Assembly (NCBI GenBank): GCA_021464415.1
Contig: CM038467.1
Location: 51,007,309 to 51,071,308 of the forward strand
Direction: 5' to 3'
Length of the DNA: 64,000 nucleotides
Source of the DNA: Lonicera japonica
Taxonomy: Eukaryota; Streptophyta; Magnoliopsida; Dipsacales; Caprifoliaceae
This document shows positions 10,760 to 22,846 of this stretch, in pieces. The position numbers were made by a program, and so were the translations under genes. The first letter of the stretch is position 1. Each line of letters begins with the position of its first letter. The notes beneath the pieces are model-generated. The model saw only the letters and a list, made by a program, of their open reading frames with translations, was not told the origin of the DNA and ran no database searches.

Positions 10760-12425
10760 CTATTTGATAAACGCATAATATTGTCATGTTTAAGCTCTCT
10801 CCCGGAGTTACATGACGCGTTTGTTGCTTTAATTCTGCCTAATTATCCACTTATCTCGAGATTAGTGCCTTAGCGAGTGTTGTATCTAACATGGTCCTAA
10901 TTGGTGTGTATTTTGTAGTATTCCATGTTTTTGTAGGATTGGAATACAATGGCATGGCATGTGGTGATCAAGAGCAAGCCTAGTAGCTTGCAAATGTGCT
11001 GAGTGATAAGTTCCAGACCCATGATCGATCATGGGCAAAGCCATGATCGATCATGGCTTGCAAAATTTCTGGCAGAACACTTTCATGATCGATCATGGGC
11101 AAAGCCATGATCGATCATGGATTCGGGCAACTTACTCATTTCACACCCAAAATGGGCTATTTTGAGGTTCAAGCTATTTTAGATATTTGTTTAGATATTT
11201 TGCCCCTTTTTAATATATAATAGAATTCTTAACTTTGAGGAAAGTTATCTAGTTTTTAACACTTAGAAGATCTAGAGAGAAGTGAGAGCTTTTTATTCAT
11301 TGTTCTTCATTTCTCCATTGTAAGTGCTTAATTTGTAAGAATGATTTCTTCTTCTATAATATTTGTTCTTGCATCTATTATGGAGTAGTCTATTACTAAG
11401 GTTACGGAGGTTGATTGCGATATGATTTTTGGTGATTAATGGCTCAATCCATATTTAAAGTTTGATAAATATTTGTGAATCTTCTTCTTCTTCATCATAT
11501 CTTCCATTATTTCATGCTTTCTAGGTATTTTCATATTAAGTTAAGACTTCATATGCCTTGTATATTTAGTTCTTGGATGATAATGAACATACAACATATT
11601 TATATGGTTCTAGAAAGCTTGTAGTCTTTTTCCCCCATTCATGGAGTTTTTTGTCCTTTTTGTAAAAATTATGAATAGTTCATAAAACTCCATAGATGGA
11701 TTGTAAATTTGTTTAGCTTATCTTTGATTCATTTCTTGATATATTGAGTGCTTCTTACACTATATGTGATACTTAGACTTTTTATTTTCTAACATAAGTG
11801 ATAAATGATGAGATGCCAAATTTATCCCATAAACTTCATTCCGTTTCATTGTTAGGATTCACTTTATAATTTTCATTCTTTAAATCATGAGATTTCATAC
11901 ACTTGCTTTATGTTAAATCTTTTTATGATGAGCTTGTCATATCTGTCTCGGATTAGCTTCATCGGGAATGGGTTGTCTTGCTTCACACCCGTAGCTAAGA
12001 GGTAGGAATGATAACCTCGTCTTTGGTGGAATGTCGTTTGTATCTTTTTTGATATAGCTTCAATCCGGAAATGAGTCGCATAGCGTCGCACCCTTTGCTA
12101 TTGAGAGATACACCAACATTCCCCATATCTCGAGAAACCTAGTGTTGTAATCTTTGTATGAGCTAGTGATCACCGCCTCTTAAATCGTAATTAACCTCCA
12201 CCTACCTTAGTGCTTTCTTATTAATTTTCACAACTGTTTTACATTTTCGTTGTTCTACAACCATTTCAACTTACAAGAATCAAAAAACACTTTAATCCGT
12301 AGTCCATTCCATTCCTTTTCACTTATCCCTGTGGTTCGACACTCGGACTTCCGAAACTATAATACAACTTGACAAGCCTGCACTTGGGCTATAACACAAC
12401 GCGCTATTTTGGAGCCGTCACTATT
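10760..12425 (+). mobile_element. Athila-like solo LTR with CTATT target duplication
   Basis: The LTR body is 10765-12420 (1,656 bp), starting TGATAAACGC and ending GGAGCCGTCA. It is flanked by identical 5-bp repeats CTATT at 10760-10764 and 12421-12425, which proves an integration footprint. No internal region remains, so it is a solo LTR left by LTR-LTR recombination. It is a diverged relative of the LTRs at 13277 and 22859. Shared blocks include the TGATAAACGC start, ATGGAGTAGT...ACTAAGG, a TTGAGTGCTT...ACAC block, GGGAATGGGTTG...TTGCTTCACACCC and the ACTTGGGCT/ACTTGGGTT end region. It also carries four GATCGATC-centred palindromes at 11018-11120. Confidence 0.9.
11018..11120. repeat. Palindrome cluster, CCATGATCGATCATGG type (4 copies)
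   Basis: Perfect self-complementary sites are at 11018-11035 (CCCATGATCGATCATGGG), 11041-11056, 11084-11097 (14-bp core only) and 11105-11120. The first and second sites, and the third and fourth, are paired by a GCAAAG-like spacer. The core GATCGATC matches the palindromes in the 13277 element, but the arms (CAT...ATG) are different. Confidence 0.9.
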
Positions 12426-13271
12426 GTGCATTGTAGCTGTTTTAGAGCTCTATCTCTTTATGTGTAGTAAACCCTTGCAATAAAAGCTTGATTACTTTCT
12501 TACTTGGTTATTTCTTGGTTGTTGAGGGAAGTAAATGCTTCATATATATATATGATAAAGAGGAGACGTATGGGAGAGCCCTTTGGAGCAGGTTTAAGGC
12601 CATCCCTAATCTCTACCAACTCTGTCGTTGCTTTTCCATGGATCCCGGTGCATTAAATGCGGTTAGTGTGCATTTAATGAAATTGAGGAATGTTTTGCAC
12701 CTCTTGTAAGGTTGGTGGCAGTCTCCCATGCTTTTGTCAACCACTTTGATAGAGTAGTTGCGCTTTGTTGGCTTCAACTCAATGAAAGAGCTCTGGAGGT
12801 CGAGCTTTGTAGACCTATGGCCTAGAGTACAAAATGGATACTGTTATGAAATTCCCACGGGCTCTTTCAGATACGTAGCCTTAAGATAAGACCTCCTAGC
12901 TCTGTTTTCTCACGTTGGCAGTAACATCCATGTGTCCTCCTGTGATTGGTCTGCAAGGTAAAACAACTATTTTACACAGTCATAATCCATAATCATGTCT
13001 TCCTTTGATTCAACGCTAAATTGATTATCCATACCCAGGGGGTATTCTAAGGTTACCGAAGATTGAATCTTTGTTGTTTCATTCTATTTCTGTTTATTTG
13101 ATTTCACCATAATATCTCATGAAATATACCCCTGGGGCTGTTGATTGATAAAAGTGCTCTTATAAATTTGTTGTTCTCAACTTGGCAATAAAAAATGTAT
13201 AAAATTCATAGCGTATATAATTATGTTCAGTTTTACTTCTTGCAGTTTTGTAACCTGGATTTAGGATTAGT
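12426..13271. other. No recognised gene
   Basis: The longest ORF (73 codons, 12488-12709) resembles no family I know. The first bases (12439-12466) repeat the sequence left of the solo LTR. Confidence 0.45.
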
Positions 13272-13276
13272 GTCAC

Positions 13277-15197
13277 TGATAAACGCGTAATTTTGTAGTC
13301 GCTAACGCTCTTTTGATTGTGTTTATCGCGTTTATTTTAGCCTAGATTAATTAAATTAATCCACTTCTTGTGCACACACTCAAAATATCAAGAATTGCTT
13401 TAACATGGCTCAAAGTAGCCTTTTCTAGTGTGTTGAGTGTACCTGCAGGCTATGGAAGCAAGTTGGGAAGCTTTGGGAAGTGTACAAGAGAGATAGAAGC
13501 CAAAAGAGAAGAAAAAAAGTCTCCCGAAGTGTCCTCTGATCGATCAGAGGAGCCTCTGATTGATCAGAGGCCACCTTTTAGTGCAAAACCTGCCCTCTGA
13601 TCGATCAGAGCCCACCTTACAAGCCAAAATCTCCCCTCTGATCGATCAGAGGATCCTCTGATCGATCAGAGACCTCCCAGAATGCACTGCACAGCCCCCA
13701 AAAGCAGCTCTTCTCCCCTTTTGATGCATTGAAACTCACCAAAAATTGCTGGCCTCTCTATTTTTGTTCTAGCCTCAGGTGTTTACCTAGGGGTCCCTTA
13801 GAAAGTGTGATAGAATAGCCATTTTTGGCATTGTTTTGCCTTTTTATTTAACTATTTTATTTGTTCTCATTTGGGGATATGTAATTTCTAGATCTAGATT
13901 AGTTATTTAAGTGGCTTTTCCCTGCACTTTATTTCATCATCTATCACTTGTAAGAAATCTAGAGAGAGAAACTCTTGAGAGAAATGGAAATCCCTTTAAT
14001 GGTTTTTATTCATACAACTATCATGGAGTAGTTTCATTGCTAAGGCTAAAGGATGAAGTTTGCATTGCATTAATTATGTAAGTTTGTTTCTCATTCCATT
14101 GTTAGTATTGTTAAATACTTCTTGAATCCTTCATCTTCTCCATTCAATCAACCATTCATAAGCTAGTAAGATAATCCTCATAAGGTGATTTGACTTTGTA
14201 TGCCTTGTATACATAGATCTCAAGCATTAATGAGGAGATGATGCACTTGTGTATTTCTTATTAGCCTATGTCCATTCCTTCTATGATTGAGATACTTTAC
14301 ATTGCCAAGCATGTTTAGTCTTTGAATATTCATGGAAATACCATAAATTTGAGATTCCAATCCTTGAATGCTTTAATGATATGTTGAGTGCTTTCTACAC
14401 TTTATGTGATTTTGAGACTCAATATTTTCTTAGTTAGAGTGTTGCCAAGGAGGATCTCTTAAGTTTATGCCATAACCAACTACACTAATCACCTTAAGGA
14501 TTCAATTTGTATTTATCAAATGTGTCTAAATCGGATGATTTAATCTCCACCTAGACCTCCCAATCTTAGACAAATGAAATGTTATGATTTATTGAGCTAA
14601 ACTTTTTAGTTGGCCATTTTCATAATCAAGTCAATTGCCTAGGGAAACTAACAATGAATTCTCAATGCCTAGTTTAATTTTATGCCTTTTCTTTTGGTGT
14701 ATCTCAAGTTTGCATCTTGGTTGGACATTATATGGGAATGGGTTGCACTTGCTTCACACCCTTTGTTACAAGATAAAAATGAGAGATACATTTGTGTTGA
14801 GTTTTACTTACACCCTTTCTTTATATGGCATTTATATGGGAATGGGTTGCTCTTGCTTCACACCCTTTTGCTTAGAAAAGTGTAAGGTACTCAACACTTA
14901 GGAATTGCATTGAGAATTTTGAATGAGATTTATTTTACATAACATTGCGAAGCAAATGAATTCTATAACGCCTTAGCCTTTTCTTATCAATTGATACATC
15001 ACTTTAATTTTTATTGCAAGACTTAAAATCAACAACTAAAATCAACCAATCAAATTCTCTTGAACAAAGCCTTGGACTCGTAATCACCACATCGTCTTTC
15101 CGACTATCCTTGTGGTTCGACACTTGGACTTACCAAGTATTATAACTTGACGACCTACACTTGGGTTCCTAAGCGCGGAAGTATTTCGGGCGCGTCA
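13277..15197 (+). repeat. 5' LTR of Athila-like element
   Basis: 1,921 bp, starting TGATAAACGCG and ending GGGCGCGTCA. Contains the palindrome cluster at 13533-13671, a TTATTTAAG TATA-like motif near 13903 and two internal copies of GGGAATGGGTTG...CTTGCTTCACACCC (about 14733 and 14838). Small ORFs here are chance frames. Confidence 0.93.
13533..13671. repeat. Palindrome cluster, CTCTGATCGATCAGAG type (5 copies)
   Basis: Sites at 13533-13550 (CCTCTGATCGATCAGAGG), 13553-13570 (one mismatch, GATTGATC), 13595-13610, 13635-13652 and 13656-13671. Each is 16-18 bp and (bar one base) perfectly self-complementary. The 3' LTR has one more copy. Confidence 0.93.
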
Positions 15198-15203
15198 AGT
15201 TTT

Positions 15204-15222
15204 TGGCGCCGTTGCCGGGGAT
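15204..15222 (+). other. Primer-binding site, tRNA-Asp
   Basis: TGGCGCCGTTGCCGGGGAT, six bases inside the 5' LTR end, is complementary to the 3' end of plant tRNA-Asp(GTC) (ending ATCCCCGGCAACGGCGCCA). All 19 bases match the tRNA as I know it. This primer is usual for Athila-type elements. Confidence 0.9.
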
Positions 15223-15362
15223 ACGGCGAAAGACGGATTACGGGTTTTGTACAAAAATCCGCTTTGTAAGTATTTTTTCTCCCTTTGTGAATAAGTTTTT
15301 CTTGCTTATTATTTTCTTCTTTTTTAGGTGGCAATTTTCTTTAAGATCCCCTTCCCGGGCTT

Positions 15363-18300
15363 ATGCTCGGGGACTTGTACATCGATCTTCGTATAAGCCC
15401 ACCAAGAGGCCAACCACCACCAAGGCATCCTTCTCCATCACCTCCTCCATCCGAGATGGATAACGATGACAATGAGTCAAATGCCGGAGAGAACAATGAT
15501 CAAAATCATCCGGTCCGCACAATGCGAGATTACCTTCAACCTCCTCGAGGCACTTCAAACTCTTGCATTGTCATTCCCGCGGGTCAAGCCGGAACATTTA
15601 CTCTCAAACCGGGCATGTTGCAACATATACCATCATTCCATGGTATGGATTCCGAAAACCCTTACTTGCATTTAAAAGATTTTGAGGAAGTTTGCTCTAC
15701 TTTTATAGAAGCTAACACAAATGAGGAAGTAATGAGGTTAAAACTTTTTCCATTCTCTTTAAAGGACAAAGGCAAAATATGGCACAATTCTCTACGTCCC
15801 AATTCCATTCAAACTTGGCAAGAATTACAAACCGAATTTTTAAAGAAATTCTTTCCCGTTCATCGAACCAATGCTTTGAGAAGGCAAATTTCAAACTTTT
15901 CTCCTAAAGAAAATGAAAGTTTTTACAAGTGTTGGGAAAGATACAAAGAACTTTTGAATTCTTGCCCCCATCATGGACATGAGACATGGAGTATTGTGAG
16001 CTATTTTTACGAATCACTCACACCCGCCATGCGCACGTTTGTGGAAATGATGTGTAATGGAAATTTTTTGAGCAAAAGTCCGGAGGAAGCTTTGTTGTAC
16101 TTTGATGAAATAGCCGAAGGTGCCCAAAATTGGAACACCTACACGGATGAGGTTAAGGGTAAAGTTTCCGAGAGAGGGGGTTTGTACCAATTGTCAAAAG
16201 GTGATGATATTGAGTTAAAATTTATGCAATTGTCAAAGAAGGTCGAAGCCATGGAGTCTAGTAAAATGAGAGAAGGTAGTGTAGGTACTAGTACCGTTTG
16301 TGTCATTTGTGAGAAGGTGGGACATTCCACGGAGGAATGTCACACAATTCCGGCCTTCAAAGAGGTCCTTCAAAGTCCCTCACAAGTCAATGCTATGAAC
16401 TCATACCCTAGGCCACACAATGACCCATTTTCTCAAAGGTACAATGAAGGGTGGAGAAATCATCCTAACTTTAGTTGGGGGGGAAACCAAAATGCTCATG
16501 CGAATTCAAATTCCTACCAACAAAGACCACCTCCACCCCAAAACAACTCTTTTGGTCAAACTAACCCAAACCCAAATTCAAATTTGGAGTCTCTTTTGCG
16601 GCAATTTATAGACAAGACCGATAGAGAGGTTAGTGATTTGAAAACCCAAATGTCCAAACTCACAACCGCGTTGTCCACCCAAGAAAAAGGAAAATTTCCA
16701 TCTCAACCCTTAGCCAATCCCCGAGGCCAAGCTTTACTGATCAATGAGGGTGAATCGAGTGGAAATATTGAGGAGTTGAAATCCATCACCATCCTTAGGA
16801 GTGGAAAAGAGATTGACAAAACTATAGTTCCTAAGGCCAAAAAGCCGGTGGACATAGCCGAGTCAAGTCAAGTTGAGGAGATCACCTTAGAGGAGAGAAT
16901 GAGAGAAGAAGAGAAAGTTGGAAAAGAGGATTTAGAGAAAATCAAGAATAGTGTCAAAGTCCCTTTTCCGGAGAGGTTATCTCAACCTTTCAAGGAGACC
17001 CGAAATGCCGAAATTCTTGATGTGTTCAAACAAGTGAAAATTAACATTCCATTGCTTGATGCGGTAAAACAAATTCCTTCTTATGCAAATTTTTTAAAAG
17101 ATTTGTGCACCACTAAGAGGCGATTAAATGTTAAGAAGAAGGCATTTATGGCGGAACAAGTGAGTTCAATAATGCAAGGCACTCGAATTCCAAAATTCAA
17201 AGATCCCGGTTGCCCCACCATTTCTTGTTTGATTGGCAACTTTAGAATCAAAAATGCATTACTTGATTTGGGGGCGAGTGTAAATGTTTTGCCATTTTCG
17301 GTCTACCAACAATTGGGTTTAGGAGAGTTGAAACCTACGAAAGTCACGATCCAATTGGCGGATCGATCGGTCAAGATTCCAAGGGGAATTGTAGAAGACG
17401 TGCTAGTTCAAATTGATAAATTCTATTTTCCCGTGGATTTCATAGTTCTTGACATGCAACCGGTATCCAATCCCGGAAATGAGATTCCCGTAATTTTAGG
17501 AAGACCCTTTCTTGCAACATCAAATGCCATCATCAATTGCAAGAATGGGATTGTAAAATTGGCCTTTGGAAATATGACTCTTGAGCTCAACGTGTTTTTA
17601 ATAAGTAACAAACAAGATGATTTTGATGATGAAATTGAACATGTCAACATGATAGAGTCATTAGTACAAGACCATTTTTCTTTCACTTATGAATCGGAAT
17701 CATTGGAAGATTTGCTAACCACTCCCAATGATCCCGAGGAATGTGTGCATGTGTTTTCTTTGGATGATAGGAACAAGGAAGAACTCTTGAAGAATGAAGA
17801 AAATGCACAAGTAGAACCGCCAAAGCTTGAAGGAAAGATGGAGCTCAAGCCCCTTCCTAGCAATTTAAAGTACGCTTTTCTAGGTGCTTTTGAAACTTAC
17901 CCCGTGGTAATTTCTTCCGAACTCTCAAATGATCAAGAAGAACGGTTGGTAAGTATGCTAAGTAAGTATCGAAAAGCTTTTGGGTGGAAGTTAGCCGACC
18001 TCCAAGGAATTAGTCCATTGATTTGCACTCACAAAATTCACTTGGAGGAAGGTGCAAAGCCATCAAGACAATTTCAACGCCGATTAAACCCTCACATGCA
18101 AGAAGTAGTAAGAACCGAGGTGTTGAAATTGCTTGATGCCAAGATCATCTATCCAATTTCGGATAGCAAATGGGTGAGTCCGACCCAAGTTGTACCTAAA
18201 AAATCCGGGCTTACGGTAGTAAAGAATGAAAATGATGAGTTGATACCTCAAAGAGTCACCACCGGGTGGCGAATGTGCATAGACTACCGTAAGTTAAATG

Positions 18301-20732
18301 AAGTCACTAGAAAGGACCATTTCCCTCTCCCGTTTTTAGATCAAACACTTGAAAGAGTAGCGGGTCATGAGTTCTATTCTTTCTTAGACGGATTTTCCGG
18401 GTACAACCAAATCGAAATTGATCTTGAGGACCAAGAAAAAACAACCTTCACATGTCCGTTTGGTACTTTTGCTTTTCGAAAAATGCCTTTTGGCTTGTGC
18501 AACGCACCGGCCACTTTTCAAAGATGTATGTTGAGCATATTTAGTGATATGGTAGAAAAAACTCTAGAGGTTTTTATGGACGACTTTACCGTTTACGGTA
18601 AGTCGTTCGATAATTGTTTGCTCAATGTTGAACATGTTTTAGAAAGGTGCGTCGAGAAGCAACTCGTCCTCAATTGGGAGAAATGCCACTTCATGGTGAC
18701 AAAGGGCATTGTATTGGGCCATGTTGTATCGGGCAAAGGCATTGAAGTAGACAAGGCAAAAATCGAGCTTATCTCAAAGCTCCCCACCCCCAAGTCAATC
18801 AAGGATGTTCGCTCATTCTTGGGGCATGCCGGATTCTACCGAAGGTTCATTCAAAATTTTAGCACCATTGCTAAACCCATGTGCAAATTGCTCTTGAAAG
18901 ATGCCCCATTTGAATGGACAAAGGAATGTGAAGAAGCCTTTGTAAAACTCAAACACAGGCTCACTACCGCACCCATCATGCAAACCCCCGATTGGAGTTT
19001 GCCATTTGAACTCATGTGCGACGCAAGTGATTATGCCGTTGGGGCGGTCCTCGGTCAAAGAAAAGACAAAAAGCCCGGAGTCATTTACTATGCGAGTCGA
19101 ACTCTCAATGAGGCTCAAATGAACTACACCACCACCGAAAAAGAACTCTTGGCTATTGTCTTTGCCCTCGACAAATTTCGGTCTTACCTCATTGGGTCAC
19201 CTATTGTCATTTTCACCGATCATGCGGCCCTCAAGTATCTTTTCACAAAGAAAGATGCAAAGCCAAGGCTTCTAAGATGGATTCTTCTCCTACAAGAATT
19301 CAATCTTTTCATAAAGGATAAGAAGGGTGTCGAAAATGTGGTGGCGGATCATTTATCTCGCCTTTCATTCACCGACCACATTGAAGAGAGTGCTATTAAA
19401 GACTCTTTTCCGGATGAGCAACTATTCACAATCTCTTCTTCACCATGGTATGCCGATATCGTGAATTATCTTGTCTCTGGAAAGTTGCCAAGCCATTGGA
19501 ATGCCCAAGATCGAAGAAAATTCTTGTCCGAGGTCAACCGGTTCTATTGGGATGACCCGTACTTGTTCAAGTATGGGGCGGATCAAATCATTCGCCGATG
19601 TATTCCCAATGACGAGTTCGAAAGAGTTCTAAGCTTTTGCCATAATGAAGCTTGTGGTGGACACTTTTCGGCCAAGAAGACGGCCGCTAAGATCTTACAA
19701 TGTGGCCTTTATTGGCCAACGATGTTCAAAGATGCCCACGCCTTTTGCAAAGCTTGCCCGAGATGCCAAATGCTTGGAGGAATCACAAGAAAAAGCATGA
19801 TGCCTCTCAACCCGATCCTCGTGGTTGAAATCTTCGATTGTTGGGGCATTGACTTCATGGGACCGTTCCCATCTTCTTTTGGTAATCTCTATATCCTTCT
19901 TGCGGTTGATTATGTTTCCAAATGGGTGGAGGCCGTAGCTTGCAAAACAAATGATCACAAAGTTGTGATTCGATTTTTAAAAGATAATATTCTTGCAAGA
20001 TTTGGCACCCCAAAGGCAATAATAAGTGATGGAGGCTCACATTTTTGCAACAAACCTTTTGAATCATTAATGCAAAAATATGGTGTAAACCATAAGGTGT
20101 CCCTCGCTTATCATCCTCAAACAAATGGGCAAGCGGAGCTTGCAAATCGAGAGATAAAACAAATTTTAGAAAAAACGGTAAATCCTAATCGCAAAGATTG
20201 GTCATTGCGACTAAACGATGCTCTTTGGGCTTACCGAACCGCTTTCAAAACAACTCTCGGGATGTCGCCATATCGCATTGTGTATGGCAAGCCTTGTCAC
20301 TTGCCCGTTGAATTGGAACATAAATCATTTTGGGCAATAAAATTGGTGAATAGTGGATTTGAGGAATCCGGTAAAAACCGGATGTTACAAATAGAGGAAT
20401 TGGAAGAATTGAGGAGGGATGCGTATCAAAATTCAAAATTAAGCAAGGAAAGGGCGAAAAAATTTCATGATAAATCGATTTTGAGAAAAGATTTCAAACT
20501 TGGTCAAAAAGTCCTTGTTTATGATACGCGTCTCCACCTCTTTCCCGGAAAATTAAAGTCTCGTTGGACCGGCCCTTACATTGTCAAGCATGTATTTCCA
20601 TTTGGGGCCGTGACGGTGGTTGATCCAAAAACGAGTTTCGAATTCAAGGTTAACGGGCAAAGATTGAAATCGTTTTTGGAAATTCCAACGCTTGAGGAGT
20701 CCACCCCTCTAAGCGACCCGACCTACGCCTAA
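15363..20732 (+). CDS. Gag-pol polyprotein, Ty3/gypsy Athila-like
   Basis: A single uninterrupted frame of 1,789 codons encodes the structural and replication proteins of the retrotransposon. Domains in order: retrotransposon gag (about residues 125-215); CCHC zinc knuckle C-x2-C-x4-H-x4-C (C313, C316, H321, C326); aspartic protease with D-L-G-A-S (D635), a lineage-typical variant of D-S/T-G; reverse transcriptase (about 950-1140) with Y-R-K-L-N, F-S-G-Y-N-Q-I and F-M-D-D-F (D1073, D1074); RNase H (about 1217-1335, D1220); integrase with an H-H-C-C finger beginning at H1427 and catalytic D1497, D1556 and E1592 (D-x35-E). The ATG at 15363 is the first in frame. The ATG at 15453 (M-D-N-D-D-N) gives a more gag-like N-terminus and may be the true start. 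All visible catalytic residues are intact. Gag and pol share one frame, so processing rather than frameshifting would separate them. Confidence 0.95.
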   Translation: MLGDLYIDLRISPPRGQPPPRHPSPSPPPSEMDNDDNESNAGENNDQNHPVRTMRDYLQPPRGTSNSCIVIPAGQAGTFTLKPGMLQHIPSFHGMDSENPYLHLKDFEEVCSTFIEANTNEEVMRLKLFPFSLKDKGKIWHNSLRPNSIQTWQELQTEFLKKFFPVHRTNALRRQISNFSPKENESFYKCWERYKELLNSCPHHGHETWSIVSYFYESLTPAMRTFVEMMCNGNFLSKSPEEALLYFDEIAEGAQNWNTYTDEVKGKVSERGGLYQLSKGDDIELKFMQLSKKVEAMESSKMREGSVGTSTVCVICEKVGHSTEECHTIPAFKEVLQSPSQVNAMNSYPRPHNDPFSQRYNEGWRNHPNFSWGGNQNAHANSNSYQQRPPPPQNNSFGQTNPNPNSNLESLLRQFIDKTDREVSDLKTQMSKLTTALSTQEKGKFPSQPLANPRGQALLINEGESSGNIEELKSITILRSGKEIDKTIVPKAKKPVDIAESSQVEEITLEERMREEEKVGKEDLEKIKNSVKVPFPERLSQPFKETRNAEILDVFKQVKINIPLLDAVKQIPSYANFLKDLCTTKRRLNVKKKAFMAEQVSSIMQGTRIPKFKDPGCPTISCLIGNFRIKNALLDLGASVNVLPFSVYQQLGLGELKPTKVTIQLADRSVKIPRGIVEDVLVQIDKFYFPVDFIVLDMQPVSNPGNEIPVILGRPFLATSNAIINCKNGIVKLAFGNMTLELNVFLISNKQDDFDDEIEHVNMIESLVQDHFSFTYESESLEDLLTTPNDPEECVHVFSLDDRNKEELLKNEENAQVEPPKLEGKMELKPLPSNLKYAFLGAFETYPVVISSELSNDQEERLVSMLSKYRKAFGWKLADLQGISPLICTHKIHLEEGAKPSRQFQRRLNPHMQEVVRTEVLKLLDAKIIYPISDSKWVSPTQVVPKKSGLTVVKNENDELIPQRVTTGWRMCIDYRKLNEVTRKDHFPLPFLDQTLERVAGHEFYSFLDGFSGYNQIEIDLEDQEKTTFTCPFGTFAFRKMPFGLCNAPATFQRCMLSIFSDMVEKTLEVFMDDFTVYGKSFDNCLLNVEHVLERCVEKQLVLNWEKCHFMVTKGIVLGHVVSGKGIEVDKAKIELISKLPTPKSIKDVRSFLGHAGFYRRFIQNFSTIAKPMCKLLLKDAPFEWTKECEEAFVKLKHRLTTAPIMQTPDWSLPFELMCDASDYAVGAVLGQRKDKKPGVIYYASRTLNEAQMNYTTTEKELLAIVFALDKFRSYLIGSPIVIFTDHAALKYLFTKKDAKPRLLRWILLLQEFNLFIKDKKGVENVVADHLSRLSFTDHIEESAIKDSFPDEQLFTISSSPWYADIVNYLVSGKLPSHWNAQDRRKFLSEVNRFYWDDPYLFKYGADQIIRRCIPNDEFERVLSFCHNEACGGHFSAKKTAAKILQCGLYWPTMFKDAHAFCKACPRCQMLGGITRKSMMPLNPILVVEIFDCWGIDFMGPFPSSFGNLYILLAVDYVSKWVEAVACKTNDHKVVIRFLKDNILARFGTPKAIISDGGSHFCNKPFESLMQKYGVNHKVSLAYHPQTNGQAELANREIKQILEKTVNPNRKDWSLRLNDALWAYRTAFKTTLGMSPYRIVYGKPCHLPVELEHKSFWAIKLVNSGFEESGKNRMLQIEELEELRRDAYQNSKLSKERAKKFHDKSILRKDFKLGQKVLVYDTRLHLFPGKLKSRWTGPYIVKHVFPFGAVTVVDPKTSFEFKVNGQRLKSFLEIPTLEESTPLSDPTYA

Positions 20733-21403
20733 CAAGCGTGGGTCATGTTTGTATATAATTTTTGTTTATTTTCTGGAGTTTTAGGAGTATCGTCACACTT
20801 CCGGAAAGTTCAAGGACCATTTTGTAAAAGCTGCAAACTTGAGGGTACAAGGGAGAATGGACCAAAATGCAAAACAGAAAACTTTGGAGAAGAAGAGGAG
20901 TGCATTGCCGTGTGGCTGATCGATCAGAGAACCCCTCTGATCGATCAGAGGGCACATTTGACTGGTCAACTTGCAACTTTGACTTTTTTTTAAGCCACAC
21001 AACTCATCTCTCTCTCCCATTTCTATCCACCCACGAGCCTTTCTCCCTCCCAACCTCCATTACACCTCTCTTCACCTTCCCAAACACCAAAATTACTCTA
21101 CCAAATCCTCCATTGAAGCCCATACACCCTCTAAACCCTTCTAATCCTTCACCACTTTCTCCATTTTTACCCAAAAATCATCAAACCCATCACTTTCTCT
21201 CACTAAAAATTCAAACCCTTCACCCCACCTCCATTTTCGAAATCCTCACCAAAAATTCAGATTTGTACCTTCTATTCTACCCAGTTATCATCTCAAGCAC
21301 ATAACCTTCACTCTCATCCATTAATTTCCACCCAAATCCACCCAAATCTTGAATTTTGACCCCATAGATCCCCAATTTCGAAACCCACTTGTCCCAAGCT
21401 CCA

Positions 21404-21493
21404 ATGGCATCATCCTCTACCAACCCAAGTCCAAGAAGAAGCATGGTCACTACTCCTAACTTTGAAACTCCATTCTTATTTTTATTTATTTAA
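21404..21493 (+). pseudogene. Vestigial third ORF of Athila-like element (29 codons)
   Basis: The ATG at 21404 opens a peptide starting M-A-S-S-S-T-N-P-S-P-R-R-S. It runs into an AT-rich stretch and stops at TAA 21491-21493. The position (after a long CT-rich leader, before a PPT-like block) and the Ser/Pro/Arg-rich start suit the N-terminus of the extra 3' ORF in related elements. The rest appears deleted. This is inference from position and composition. Confidence 0.4.
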
Positions 21494-21720
21494 TTTTTTA
21501 TTTTGCTTTATTTTCTTTTTGGGTTGTTGGATTATCTAAACATAACTATTTGTGATAGTTTGAGCTTGAATTTTGCATGTTATGTTTGACTAATGCTAAC
21601 CCACTTTTTTTAGATTTTTGTATATATTGTAGCTTTGAAATTAATCCTAGCTTCTTTTTGGAGAAATTGGAAAGCAATTTTCCAAGAATTTGCCCATTTT
21701 TCGTCGTCTTCAAGAGCATT

Positions 21721-21753
21721 GAGGACAATGCCAACTTTAAGTTGGGGGGTGAG
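21721..21753 (+). other. Internal polypurine-tract-like block
   Basis: GAGGACAATG...TTTAAGTTGGGGGGTGAG, the wording usually found near the 3' PPT of plant gypsy elements, here about 1.1 kb before the LTR. The functional tract next to the 3' LTR has a similar TTAGTTGGGGGGTGT. Confidence 0.5.
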
Positions 21754-22846
21754 TACTTTCAAATCTCAAATTTTTAAGCATGCTTACTTTCAATGTTAAT
21801 TTTCTTCATGCTAGGATCGATTTCACCATCTTATCGAAGTTTGAAAAATGATGATCAATTTTTTTTAGAATTGTCCATGAATTGATGGTTTTTGGCATGA
21901 AATTCTTGATTTGGATAGGTAGTTGAGTGATAATCTCTATGGCATTGCTTCATTTAGATTCTTGAGCCTTGTAGTTTTCTATGAATATGCATAATGTTGT
22001 GGCTTGATTTAGTCTTTAGTATCACATAGAGTGATTTTCATCTTGTGTAGAGAGAAGTAATGTTCAAATGCAATAAAAGCTCTTTCGAAAAGATCCTCCT
22101 TAGAGGGGACACATGCATGGCACTTACAAAAAATTGAGAACTTGGATGACTTTTAAACTTAATATTGACTTTAAGCTTCACTTGACTAAATTCATAAGTC
22201 ATTTTGTCTAATATTAAGGATAGGCAAAGGTTACCATATGGAAAAAGGGTGAATAGCTTCCTTTGTGCATTTAAAAAAGAAAAGAAAAGAAAAGAAAAGA
22301 AAAGAAGAAACTATGAATGCAAAATCACAAAGTGAGACCGCTGCCCTCCATAGAGATGCAAACCACCTTGAGCTAATTTAGCAAAAAGTCCAAGTAAAAG
22401 ATAAAGAAAAGTGCTTAAAATTGACAAAGTTCTTGAGCTTTTGTTTTTGAAAGATTTCTCTCTTCCACTATTGATGAATATAACTATTTGTGATTAAAAA
22501 TGATTGTGTCATAGATCCATATGCTTAGTATGTTCAAATGGGAATGTGGAGCTAGTTTCTAAAGGAGATTATAAGCAATGGAGATCGTCATTCAAATGCC
22601 AACATTCCGGAAATTGTAATAGTAATGCCAAACACTTGAATCAATTCATGGAAATGCTTCAATTCTACTACTTAGAGTTCAAACTTCGGATGTTTGTGGG
22701 TATCATCACTGTAAACCTTCACGAGACACAACTCGTCTTCTAGGGGAACTTAGGAGTTCAAAGGCTTAATGCATGTGCTAAATGCATTTTCGGATATTAT
22801 ACATAGCTATTTTTATTTTGCTTGCTAAGGGACTAGCAAGAGTTTA

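Larger units (their letters stand above)
20733..22846 (+). other. Post-pol region of the element (third ORF lost)
   Basis: About 2.1 kb between pol and the polypurine tract. Contains two more CTGATCGATCAG palindromes (20916-20927 and within 20933-20951), a pyrimidine-rich leader (21000-21400), the ORF stub at 21404, a first PPT-like block at 21721-21753 and an (AAAAG)n run at 22273-22310. Athila elements often encode an env-like protein here; no such ORF is open. Confidence 0.7.

Noticed and set aside
11018..11120. Palindromes interpreted as restriction/DAM-type signals or bacterial contamination
   Set aside because: They lie within a plant LTR bounded by a target duplication; no bacterial features occur anywhere.
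13370..13600. Identical 76-codon ORFs in both LTRs (13370-13600, 22952-23182) with a D-R-S-E/I-D-Q-R pattern
   Set aside because: The pattern is only the translation of the DNA palindromes; no start context or conservation outside them.
14635..14901. 88- and 67-codon LTR ORFs repeated in both LTRs
   Set aside because: Present twice only because the LTRs are duplicates; the content reflects the LTR subrepeats.
17423..17686. Minus-strand ORFs inside gag-pol and the RLP (e.g. 17423-17686, 18813-19118, 32340-32699)
   Set aside because: Shadow frames opposite strongly supported coding sequence; no family features of their own.
20867..21304. 145-codon ORF after pol as an env-like gene
   Set aside because: Its first part is palindrome-derived and the rest is a Pro/Ser/Thr-rich translation of the CT-rich leader; no signal peptide, TM or coiled coil.
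22273..22310. (AAAAG)n run as a CRISPR-like or regulatory array
   Set aside because: A simple pentanucleotide microsatellite without spacers.
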